From: Candidatus Omnitrophota bacterium
GTDB taxonomy: Bacteria > Omnitrophota > Gorgyraeia > Duberdicusellales > Duberdicusellaceae
NCBI GenBank assembly: GCA_015486615.1
Contig: WFRI01000015.1
Span: forward strand, 1-30,391
DNA: 30,391 nucleotides
Reading direction: 5' to 3'
Shown here: positions 22,763 to 29,239 of the stretch, piece after piece
Layout: each line of letters starts with the position of its first letter
Numbering within the stretch: the stretch's first letter is position 1
Made by a program: the position numbers and the translations under genes
Notes under the pieces: generated by a model
Told to the model about the DNA's origin: nothing
Databases searched by the model: none
The model's input: the letters and a program-made list of their open reading frames with translations, nothing else

Positions 22763-22841
22763 CTACCGCTAAAAAGCGCTTACGCGCTTTGGACACCTCG
22801 GGGGTGGAAAGAGTTCTGCCCCCGAGGTGGGTGCCGGTAAG
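22763..22841 (+). repeat. Full 79-bp two-hairpin intergenic element, copy B
   Basis: Same 79-bp length as copy A but on the opposite strand. Hairpin 1 is AAAGCGC-TTAC-GCGCTTT. Hairpin 2 is CACCTCGGGGG with CCCCCGAGGTG around a 14-nt loop. Relative to copy A, GCAC/GTGC has become GCGC/GCGC and GGGAG/CTCCC has become GGGGG/CCCCC, so pairing is kept. The element ends 2 nt from the stop codon of the broken HEPN gene. In the direction of arg transcription hairpin 1 is followed by a T5 run and could act as a terminator. Confidence 0.85.
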
Positions 22842-22843
22842 AA

Positions 22844-23226
22844 TCATATTGCCTTTTCTACTTCAGAAATAAATCTGCCTGCACTTTCCAGCCAGTCACC
22901 AACGTCTTCTTTTTTAAACTTTACCATATCTTTATAATCCGCCTTCTGGCGAAACTCAAACATTTTTGTATAGAATTTACCCAATTCCTTATTAAGCAAT
23001 CCTTTGTTTATAAATTCTCTGTTAAACACAGCCAAAACTCCTGAATGTTTAGAAGAACTTAGCCCTTAGCCAGCAATAGAGCGGTAACAATGTAAAACAC
23101 AGCGTAATAAATTCTGTTTACTGCAGAAAACAGCCGCTCCTGCCTTAAGAGAATCTCTGCATCTTTTAAAGTTTCCTTACTCCGCCTTATCCTGTAATTA
23201 AGCAGTTCTCTTGTCTCTTTCTTCAT
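22844..23226 (-). pseudogene. HEPN-domain protein, frameshifted
   Basis: From the ATG at 23226 the frame gives 55 residues (MKKETRELLNYRIRRSKETL onward, through SAVNRIYYAVFYIVTALLLAKG) and stops at TAA (23059-23061). Shifting by one base, the sequence continues LSSSKHSGVLAVFNREFINK and ends with YKDMVKFKKEDVGDWLESAG, stopping at 22844. Joined, the two halves make a HEPN protein of about 127 residues, the family's normal size, so a single base appears to be missing near 23062. The start overlaps the MNT gene by 4 nt. HEPN proteins paired with MNT nucleotidyltransferases often act as RNase toxins or AMPylation targets. No canonical slippery heptamer is visible, so I favour inactivation or a sequencing error over programmed frameshifting. 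Confidence 0.82.
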
Positions 23227-23567
23227 ATTTTTACACCCTCTCTGGATATATTCTGGTAAAAAGGCATTGCCTTAGCCAAAGAAGAATTTAAAAATTTTTC
23301 TTCCTCTACAACCATTCCAAAGACTACATCCTGCTTTAAACCTACTTCAAATCCAATTTCAAATATTTTCTCTTCAGTTTTTGTAGTAACTTTCTTTAAT
23401 ATTACTAAAACATCTATATCAGAAAATTTAGCTGCTTTATTTTTCGCCTTTGAGCCAAAAAGGATAAATTTCGCGTAAGGAAAATCTTTCAATACTCTCC
23501 TCTTAAATTCTCCTAAAGATAAGTTATCCTTCCTGCTAATCTTTATGCCTAACTCTAAACTTTTCAT
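23223..23567 (-). CDS. MNT-type nucleotidyltransferase (putative MntA-like antitoxin)
   Basis: A 114-residue minimal nucleotidyltransferase. The signature is FGSKAKNKAAKFSDIDVLV: Gly38-Ser39 and, after the loop, Asp50 and Asp52 as metal ligands; a third acidic residue may be Asp79 in LKQDVVFG. It overlaps the downstream HEPN gene by 4 nt, the usual layout of MNT/HEPN toxin-antitoxin pairs, in which the MNT partner can AMPylate and silence the HEPN RNase. Here the HEPN frame is broken while this gene is intact. It sits between argG and argH and has no sequence link to arginine synthesis, so I regard it as an inserted module. Its leader is a period-7 array with only a weak ribosome site. Confidence 0.85.
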   Translation of the reverse strand: MKSLELGIKISRKDNLSLGEFKRRVLKDFPYAKFILFGSKAKNKAAKFSDIDVLVILKKVTTKTEEKIFEIGFEVGLKQDVVFGMVVEEEKFLNSSLAKAMPFYQNISREGVKI

Positions 23568-23578
23568 CTAAACTTTCT

Positions 23579-23656
23579 GTCCAACGTCCACCGTCGAAAG
23601 TCCAATATCAAAAACATCCTATATCCAACATGTGACTCTCGACTTTGGACATATAT
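23579..23656 (+). repeat. Degenerate period-7 array between argG and the MNT gene
   Basis: Plus-strand heptamers in order: GTCCAAC, GTCCACC, GTCGAAA, GTCCAAT, ATCAAAA, ACATCCT, ATATCCA, ACATGTG, ACTCTCG, ACTTTGG. This is the longest uninterrupted period-7 run and it decays from left to right. It fills most of the 113-nt gap upstream of the MNT gene. Confidence 0.65.
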
Positions 23657-23680
23657 CTTTTTTAAGTAGTAGTTAGCGCT

Positions 23681-24856
23681 TCACCTTTTATATGGCATTC
23701 CCCAAATATTTATAAACCCTTCAGCCCAACTGCGGTTAAATTGGTCTTTTTCCCCATAAGTGGCCAAAGATTTCTTATACAGAGAATTTCCTGAATACCT
23801 TGACACAACAGATATATTTCCTTTAAAAAGTTTTAGCCTGACTTTCCCGGAAACCCTGTCCATCAGCCGCCAGACAAAAGCATCTAAACCTTTCTTCAAC
23901 GCAGAAAACCAAAGCCCCTGATAAACTAAATTTGCATATTTCTCCGCAGCAGTTCTCTTAAAATCTAAAGCCTCCCTGTCCAAAACCAGATTCTCTATTT
24001 CCTGCAGAGCGAAATGCAAAATCCACGCCCCGGGCGCTTCGTATATTTCCCGGGATTTAATTCCTACAGTCCTATTTTCAATTAAATCTGTCCGGCCTAT
24101 ACCATGTTTAGCGCCTATTTTATTCAACCTTTCAATCAAAAGGACAAAATCCATTTTTCTGCCGTTTAACTTTACCGGCACACCTTTAGCAAATTCAATC
24201 TCCACATAATCCGGTTTATCTGGAGTATTTTCTATCCTGTTAACTAAAATATAAGTGTGTTCCGGAGGTTCTTTTGCCAAATCCTCCAAAACCCCTGCTT
24301 CCACACTTATACCCCAGATATTTTTGTCTATGCTGTAAGGTTTTTCTTTCGTAGTTTTTATAGGAATTTTTTTCTTCTTTGCATATTCTATTTCCATCTG
24401 CCGGGAAGTAAAACCCCATTCTCTTAAAGGAGCAATTATTTTAAGCCTTGGAGCAAGCATCATTACAGTGAGGTCAATTCTTACCTGGTCATTCCCTTTA
24501 GCACTGCACCCGTGGGACACAAAAGAAGCATTTTCTTTTTTAGCAATATCAACCAGATATTTTGCGATTAAAGGCCTGCCCAGAGCCGTGCTTAAAACAT
24601 ACTTATTCTGGTAAACAGCACCGGATTTCAAACAAGGCAGAATATACTCCTGCGCAAATTCTTTTCTTAAATCCTTTATATAAATCTTAGAGGCTCCTGT
24701 TTTTAATGCCCGTTTTTTTAGATCCTGAGGAGAAAATTCGCTCCCTAAATTTGCCGAAAAACAAATAACCTCAAACCCCTTATCTTTAAGCCACTGCACA
24801 CAACAAGAGGTATCTAAGCCTCCGGAATAAGCCAGAATTACTTTCTTTTTCCTCAT
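23681..24856 (-). CDS. argG: Argininosuccinate synthase
   Basis: Condenses citrulline and aspartate with ATP cleavage to AMP and pyrophosphate. The 391-residue protein begins MRKKKVILAYSGGLDTSCCV, with the PP-loop AYSGGLDTS at 9-17. Further motifs are the SHGCSAKGNDQVRID region, which reads citrulline and aspartate, KEKPYSIDKNIWGISVE, and EAPGAWILHFAL. I prefer the ATG at 24856, with GGG 6 nt upstream, over the in-frame TTG at 24862, which would have no spacing to that site. The gene begins 11 nt after argF and follows the pathway order. A period-7 array and the MNT/HEPN module separate it from argH. Confidence 0.96.
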   Translation of the reverse strand: MRKKKVILAYSGGLDTSCCVQWLKDKGFEVICFSANLGSEFSPQDLKKRALKTGASKIYIKDLRKEFAQEYILPCLKSGAVYQNKYVLSTALGRPLIAKYLVDIAKKENASFVSHGCSAKGNDQVRIDLTVMMLAPRLKIIAPLREWGFTSRQMEIEYAKKKKIPIKTTKEKPYSIDKNIWGISVEAGVLEDLAKEPPEHTYILVNRIENTPDKPDYVEIEFAKGVPVKLNGRKMDFVLLIERLNKIGAKHGIGRTDLIENRTVGIKSREIYEAPGAWILHFALQEIENLVLDREALDFKRTAAEKYANLVYQGLWFSALKKGLDAFVWRLMDRVSGKVRLKLFKGNISVVSRYSGNSLYKKSLATYGEKDQFNRSWAEGFINIWGMPYKR

Positions 24857-24867
24857 AAGCAACCCTT

Positions 24868-25767
24868 TTATTTTTTTCCGAGAAGTTTTACCAGCAGTGC
24901 TCTCTGTGCATAAAGCCTGTTTTGAGCCTGCTCAAAAACCACAGAGTTTTTGCTTTCAATAACTTCCTCAGTAATTTCCTCACCCCTATGTGCAGGCAGA
25001 CAATGCATAATAATACAATCTTTTTTTGCTAAATTAACAAGCCCGGAATCTACCTGAAAACCTTTAAATTTATTCTTTTTGCCCTTAAATTTTTCCTGCC
25101 CCATAGAAACCCAGACATCAGTATAAATCACATCCGCCCCGCGCACAGCATGTTTTGGTTTTTGGACAAAAGAAATATTTTTGGCTTTTTTTACCCCTAT
25201 CTCTCCCAAACTTGGAAAATACCCTTTTGGCGAAGCAATCTTCAGGCTAAAACCAAAAACAGACGCCGCGCAGATTAAAGAATTACACACATTGTTGCCG
25301 TCGCCGACAAAACACACATTCAAATCCTCAACTCTGCCTTTGTATTCATACATAGTAAATAAATCGCTTAAAATCTGGGCAGGATGATATTTGTCCGAAA
25401 GGCCGTTTATCACCGGACAGCCGCTGTATTCAGCAAACTCCTCCAAAACAGTCTGCTTAAAAGTTCTTAGCACAACTGCATCCACATAACCTGAAAGTGT
25501 CCGGGCGACATCTTTTACTGCCTCCCTTTTGCCTAACTGAACTTCATAAGGAGAGATATATAAACAACGGCCGGCCATCTGATAAGTCCCGACCTCGAAA
25601 GAAACCCTTGTCCTTAAAGAAGGCTTCTCAAACAAAAGCGCTACGGTTCTATCTTTAAGAGCATTTCTGTATTTAGAAGGGTTTTTCTTTATGCGTTTCG
25701 CCAAAGACAGCATTTCTTCTATCTCATTTTTACCCCAATCAAGTATTCTAAGAAAATTTTTTTTCAT
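24868..25767 (-). CDS. argF: Ornithine carbamoyltransferase
   Basis: Makes citrulline from ornithine and carbamoyl phosphate. The 299-residue protein has the carbamoyl-phosphate loop SLRTR at 50-54 (Leu instead of the commoner Thr), HPAQ at 128-131, DVWVSMG at 217-223 and HCLPAHRGEEI at 255-265. DVWVSMG is the ornithine-binding loop of true OTCases, and HCLP holds the catalytic cysteine. N-acetyl- and N-succinylornithine carbamoyltransferases also have SLRTR but usually lack the SMG loop, and ArgJ in this cluster already makes free ornithine. It begins 10 nt after argD and ends 11 nt before argG. Confidence 0.94.
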   Translation of the reverse strand: MKKNFLRILDWGKNEIEEMLSLAKRIKKNPSKYRNALKDRTVALLFEKPSLRTRVSFEVGTYQMAGRCLYISPYEVQLGKREAVKDVARTLSGYVDAVVLRTFKQTVLEEFAEYSGCPVINGLSDKYHPAQILSDLFTMYEYKGRVEDLNVCFVGDGNNVCNSLICAASVFGFSLKIASPKGYFPSLGEIGVKKAKNISFVQKPKHAVRGADVIYTDVWVSMGQEKFKGKKNKFKGFQVDSGLVNLAKKDCIIMHCLPAHRGEEITEEVIESKNSVVFEQAQNRLYAQRALLVKLLGKK

Positions 25768-25777
25768 AATAATATTT

Positions 25778-26947
25778 TTAAATCTCAGATAAAACTTTTC
25801 CTAAGATGTTTAGTCCCTTATCTAAAATTTTAGTTTTAATATTTAACGCCGGCATAATCCTTAACACTTTTTTTTGGGTACAATTTATTATCAACTTTCT
25901 ATCTAAGGCTTTTTTAACAACATCCGCGCATTCCCGGCTTAATTCTAAAGCCCACATAGCCCCGACTCCCCGGGCTTTCAGGACGAAAGAGAATTTACTT
26001 TTAAACTCTGACAAATAATATTTTAGCACTTTTTCTATATTTTTCACATTTTCTAAAATACCTTCTGTTTCTATAACCTCAAATACCTCACAGCCTGTCC
26101 TGCATGCCAAAGGCGATCCTCCAAAAGTAGAAGCATGCATTCCCGGCGAGAAAACATCAGCGTATTTTGAAGAAACGACCAAAGCAGAAATAGGAAACCC
26201 TGCGCCCAGGCCTTTTGCCAAAACAAACACATCCGGCTCTACTCCGAATCTCTGGAAAGCAAACATTTTTCCTGTCCTGGCCATTCCTGTCTGGACTTCG
26301 TCAAAAATTAAAAGGATGCCTTTCTGAGAGCAATATTTCCTTAATTCCGCCAGATATTCTTTCGGCGCTATATTCACCCCGCCTTCTCCCTGAATAGGTT
26401 CTATAATTACTGCGGCTGTTTTATTGTCAACTTTTCTTAAAAAATCATCAAAATCCCCGAATTTAGCATAGACAAACCCCGGTACTAACGGCTTAAATCC
26501 CTGCTGATATTTTGCCTGTCCTGTAGCAGAAAGCGCGCCTAAAGTCCTGCCGTGAAAAGAATTCTTCATTGCTATTATTTTATGCTTTTTCCCCCTGCCA
26601 AAAGCCTTGGCCAATTTTATTGCGGCCTCTATACCTTCCGTTCCGGAATTGGCAAAAAACACTTTCCCTTTAAAACTGGCCCGGATTATTTTCTCTGCAA
26701 GTTCTGCCTGGTAAACGTTATAAAGGTTGTTAGGAATATGGATAAGTTTTTTTGCCTGCAGGGATATCACTCCGGCTATCTTTGGATGGGAATGGCCTAA
26801 GATACCCACTCCCCATCCCGGAAATAAATCCAAATACTTACTGCCGCTTTCGTCAAAGAGAAAACTCCCTTTGCCTTTAACGAATACCGGCCCCATACGG
26901 GTATAAGTGTTCAACACATAACTTTTATATTTGTTTTTTATATCCAT
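25778..26947 (-). CDS. argD: Acetylornithine aminotransferase
   Basis: PLP-dependent step that turns N-acetylglutamate semialdehyde into N-acetylornithine. The 389-residue class III aminotransferase has LFPGWGVGILGHSHP (41-55), ANSGTEGIEAAIKLAK (99-114), HGRTLGALSATG (132-143), IIEPIQGEGG (181-190), IFDEVQTGMARTG (214-226) and the PLP lysine at 245 in LAKGLGAGFP. Such enzymes can also serve as succinyl-DAP aminotransferase, which is possible here given lysA and dapF downstream. GAGG lies 6 nt before the ATG. A 263-nt repeat-filled gap separates it from argB, the largest interruption in the arginine run. Confidence 0.95.
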   Translation of the reverse strand: MDIKNKYKSYVLNTYTRMGPVFVKGKGSFLFDESGSKYLDLFPGWGVGILGHSHPKIAGVISLQAKKLIHIPNNLYNVYQAELAEKIIRASFKGKVFFANSGTEGIEAAIKLAKAFGRGKKHKIIAMKNSFHGRTLGALSATGQAKYQQGFKPLVPGFVYAKFGDFDDFLRKVDNKTAAVIIEPIQGEGGVNIAPKEYLAELRKYCSQKGILLIFDEVQTGMARTGKMFAFQRFGVEPDVFVLAKGLGAGFPISALVVSSKYADVFSPGMHASTFGGSPLACRTGCEVFEVIETEGILENVKNIEKVLKYYLSEFKSKFSFVLKARGVGAMWALELSRECADVVKKALDRKLIINCTQKKVLRIMPALNIKTKILDKGLNILGKVLSEI

Positions 26948-26959
26948 CCTCTGCCTCGA

Positions 26960-26978
26960 ACCAATCCCGACATTGCCA
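26960..26978 (+). repeat. Short copy of the 57-bp repeat
   Basis: ACCAATCCCGACATTGCC matches the left third of the repeat at 11126 and 27102, and runs directly into the deletion copy of the 79-bp element at 26981. Confidence 0.5.
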
Positions 26979-26980
26979 TT

Positions 26981-27029
26981 CTACCGCTAAAAAAGCACTG
27001 GCGTGCTTTTGGACGTGGGTGCCGGCAAG
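26981..27029 (+). repeat. 79-bp element lacking hairpin 2 (49-bp deletion form)
   Basis: Starts CTACCGCTAAAAAAGCAC and ends GGTGCCGGCAAG like the full copies. Hairpin 1 is perfect: AAAAGCAC-TGGC-GTGCTTTT. The 32 nt from ACCTCGGG to CCCGAG are exactly absent, joining GGAC to GTGGGTG. In the direction of arg transcription hairpin 1 is followed by T6, a textbook terminator shape, between argB and argD. Confidence 0.75.
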
Positions 27030-27101
27030 AGACAAAACCTAAATTCTAAACTCTAAACAAATTCGAAACTTTGCAACTTTTTAAGACTGTCTTGTTTTGT
27101 T

Positions 27102-27158
27102 GCAAACCAATCCCGGCATTGCCTTGCGTTGAGCCGGACCCTGTGCCGATATTGAACG
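27102..27158 (+). repeat. 57-bp intergenic repeat, copy 2
   Basis: Begins GCAAACCAATCCCGGCATTG as copy 1 does and continues with about 75 percent identity; the inverted repeat is reduced to CGGCA/TGCCG. Confidence 0.6.
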
Positions 27159-27195
27159 TCCAACGTCCAAGGCTACCACTAAAAAAGCACACCTC
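27153..27195 (+). repeat. Short period-7 run joined to a truncated 79-bp element
   Basis: TTGAAC, GTCCAAC and GTCCAAG are followed at 27173 by CTACCACTAAAAAAGCAC and then ACCTC. The last junction skips from the left arm of hairpin 1 to the left arm of hairpin 2, an internal deletion. It ends 15 nt before the argB stop. Confidence 0.5.
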
Positions 27196-27210
27196 AACCT
27201 AACAGCCTGC

Positions 27211-28059
27211 TCACTTAATTACTTCAGTGCCAACACCCTGGTCAGTAAAAATTTCCAATAAAATGGCATGGGGTATTTTTGCATCTATTATATGGACTTT
27301 TTTAGTGCCGCTGTCCAGGGCCCTAACCGCAGCCAGGACCTTGGGTATCATTCCCTCATTGATTATACCCTCCTTTATCATCTTTTTAATATCCTCTTCT
27401 TTGACACTGGAAATAAAAGATTCCGAATCATTGACATCGCGCATAATGCCCTTAACATTAGTAAGCAAAACAAGTTTCTCCGCTTTGACTTCTCCGGCAA
27501 GGAAACAAGCCGCCTCGTCAGCATTAACATTTAGTTTACTATCCGCTCCCTTTGCCATAGGAGCCAAAACTAAAAGGTGTTTCTTCTCCAGCAGGTCTTT
27601 TATCTTCTGCCGATTGGCAGAAACCACTGTCCCTACATATCCTAAGTCTTTATCAGACTTCATTTTTTCTGCATAAAGAATATCCTGGCCGGCATTTACT
27701 CCCAAAGAATCCGCGCCTAAACTTTTCAATTCATTTTCCAGCATTAAGTTTAGTTTCATTAATTCTTCTTCCACTACCTCTAAAGTCTTTCGACTGGTTA
27801 CCCTTATGCCCTGGTGAAAAACCGAAGACAGGCCTAAATCCCTCAGCCTTTGGCTGATATTAACCCCTCCGCCGTGGACAAGCACCACATTTATCCCCAT
27901 AAAATACAAAAAAACCATATCCTCCAAAACGCTCCTGCGTACTTTCTCCTCGGAAAGTATAGAGCCGCCGTATTTGACGACAAAAGTCTTTCCTCGGAAA
28001 TTCTTTATATAAGGCAAAGCCTCAATTAAAACATCCGCTTTTTTTACTGCCTCTTCCAT
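27211..28059 (-). CDS. argB: Acetylglutamate kinase
   Basis: Phosphorylates N-acetylglutamate, the usual control point of the cyclic arginine route. The 282-residue protein has VVKYGGS (27-33, Lys29), VHGGGVNIS (61-69), a substrate loop around GIRVTSRKTLEVVEEEL (84-100) and LNVNADEAACFLAGEV. It carries an N-terminal helix (about residues 1-20, ending LPYIKNFRGKT) of the kind found in the arginine-inhibited hexameric enzymes and absent from the shorter E. coli form. I therefore infer feedback inhibition by arginine. It lies 52 nt after argJ, across a period-6 array. Confidence 0.95.
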   Translation of the reverse strand: MEEAVKKADVLIEALPYIKNFRGKTFVVKYGGSILSEEKVRRSVLEDMVFLYFMGINVVLVHGGGVNISQRLRDLGLSSVFHQGIRVTSRKTLEVVEEELMKLNLMLENELKSLGADSLGVNAGQDILYAEKMKSDKDLGYVGTVVSANRQKIKDLLEKKHLLVLAPMAKGADSKLNVNADEAACFLAGEVKAEKLVLLTNVKGIMRDVNDSESFISSVKEEDIKKMIKEGIINEGMIPKVLAAVRALDSGTKKVHIIDAKIPHAILLEIFTDQGVGTEVIK

Positions 28060-28060
28060 C

Positions 28061-28106
28061 TCTCAATCTAAATCTAAACTAAACCTTGGCCTTGATCTTA
28101 ATCTGC
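28061..28106 (+). repeat. Degenerate period-6 array between argJ and argB
   Basis: Plus-strand units CTAAAT, CTAAAC, TAAACC, TTGGCC, TTGATC, TTAATC follow in register. It fills almost the whole 52-nt gap. Confidence 0.55.
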
Positions 28107-28111
28107 CGACT

Positions 28112-29239
28112 TCAATTATACTCAGCGTTTATCCGGACATACTCAGGGCTTAAATCAGAAGTCAAAACACTCCAGGATTTGTCCCCTTTATTGATAACAA
28201 CTTCGCATACTGTTTTTTTGCGGGCAGAGAAATCAAACTTAACCTTGACATTGTCTCCGCTGGAAACAATCCTTTCCTGGCCCAACGCCTGAATAATCCT
28301 GCCAGCATTAGGATTATTGCCGTGCATTGCCGCTCTGAATAATACAGAATTGGCAATACTTAACGCCGCTCTTTTTGCCTGGGAAAGGCTTTTGGCTTTT
28401 TTAACACTTACCTGTATAACTTTACCGGCGCCTTCTGCGTCCTCAATAATTTTATAAGCCAAAGCAAAACACACCTTGCACAAAGCCAGGCTAAATCTGT
28501 CAAACCCTGCACTGTTTTTCTTTATAACCTCTGATTTCTTAGAAGTAATAAAAGCAACAGTATCATTGGTGCTGGTGCACCCGTCAACTGTTATAGAATT
28601 AAAACAGCCTTCAACGCAGCACCGGCTCGCTTTTGCCAGCAAAGACTTGCTGATATTAGCGTCAGTCAAAACAAACGCCAGCATAGTAGCCTGTTTTTTC
28701 AACTGCGGGAAAATCATTCCCGCGCCTTTAGCTATGCCCAAAATCCGGACGTACTGCCTGCCTATTTTTACTTTCTCTGAAACAACTTTAAGTTTAGTGT
28801 CAGTAGTAAGAATGGCCCCGGCAAAATCCAAAACCTTTTCACGGCTTAAATTCTTTACCAAATGAGACAAACTGCTTTTTATCTTAGCAACTTCCAGCCG
28901 CCTGCCGATAATCCCGGTTGACAAAGGTAAAACTGTATCAGCACCTGTTTTCAAAATACCCGCCAAGGCCTTACATATATCTTCAGCATCTTTTATGCCC
29001 TGTTTCCCGGTAAAACAATTGGCATTGCCGCTGTTCACCATCAAAGCCTTAAGTCTGCCGGAAGTCCTTTTTAATTTTTTAGCACAGGCAATAAGGGGAG
29101 CAGCCTTAAAAGAATTAGCGGTAAAATAAAATACTCCTTGGGCCAGGTTTTCTGCACAGATAAGGCCCAAGTCTTTTTTCTTCTTTTTAATTCCGCAGTT
29201 TATTCCGGAGAACAAAAATCCAGCAGGAATTTCTGTCAT
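28112..29239 (-). CDS. argJ: Glutamate N-acetyltransferase / ornithine acetyltransferase
   Basis: Moves the acetyl group from N-acetylornithine to glutamate, recycling it; some members also acetylate glutamate from acetyl-CoA. The 375-residue precursor self-cleaves before Thr185 in KQATMLAFVLTDA, giving alpha and beta chains. Other motifs are NSGNANCFTG (69-78), LSTGIIGRRL (106-115, oxyanion hole region), GIAKGAGMI (168-176) and TVDGCTSTNDTVAF. It overlaps argC by 4 nt. No argA or argE is in the window, which fits the acetyl-recycling pathway. Whether it is mono- or bifunctional cannot be told from sequence by eye. Confidence 0.95.
   Translation of the reverse strand: MTEIPAGFLFSGINCGIKKKKKDLGLICAENLAQGVFYFTANSFKAAPLIACAKKLKRTSGRLKALMVNSGNANCFTGKQGIKDAEDICKALAGILKTGADTVLPLSTGIIGRRLEVAKIKSSLSHLVKNLSREKVLDFAGAILTTDTKLKVVSEKVKIGRQYVRILGIAKGAGMIFPQLKKQATMLAFVLTDANISKSLLAKASRCCVEGCFNSITVDGCTSTNDTVAFITSKKSEVIKKNSAGFDRFSLALCKVCFALAYKIIEDAEGAGKVIQVSVKKAKSLSQAKRAALSIANSVLFRAAMHGNNPNAGRIIQALGQERIVSSGDNVKVKFDFSARKKTVCEVVINKGDKSWSVLTSDLSPEYVRINAEYN

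Noticed and set aside
22713..22847. A 45-codon N-terminal extension of argH in the same frame
   Set aside because: It is a translation of the 79-bp repeat and its neighbours; the family start MGDKLWGGRF has GGAGG just upstream at 22712.
22844..23226. Programmed -1 frameshift in the HEPN gene
   Set aside because: The site (AAGGGCTAAG) has no canonical slippery heptamer or obvious downstream pseudoknot; mutation or sequence error is simpler.
24857..24862. TTG start for argG two codons upstream
   Set aside because: The nearest purine-rich site would be directly against the TTG with no spacing; the ATG at 24856 has proper spacing.
24868..25767. N-acetyl- or N-succinylornithine carbamoyltransferase in place of OTCase, suggested by SLRTR
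   Set aside because: The ornithine-binding DVWVSMG loop is present and ArgJ supplies free ornithine, so a normal OTCase is the better reading.
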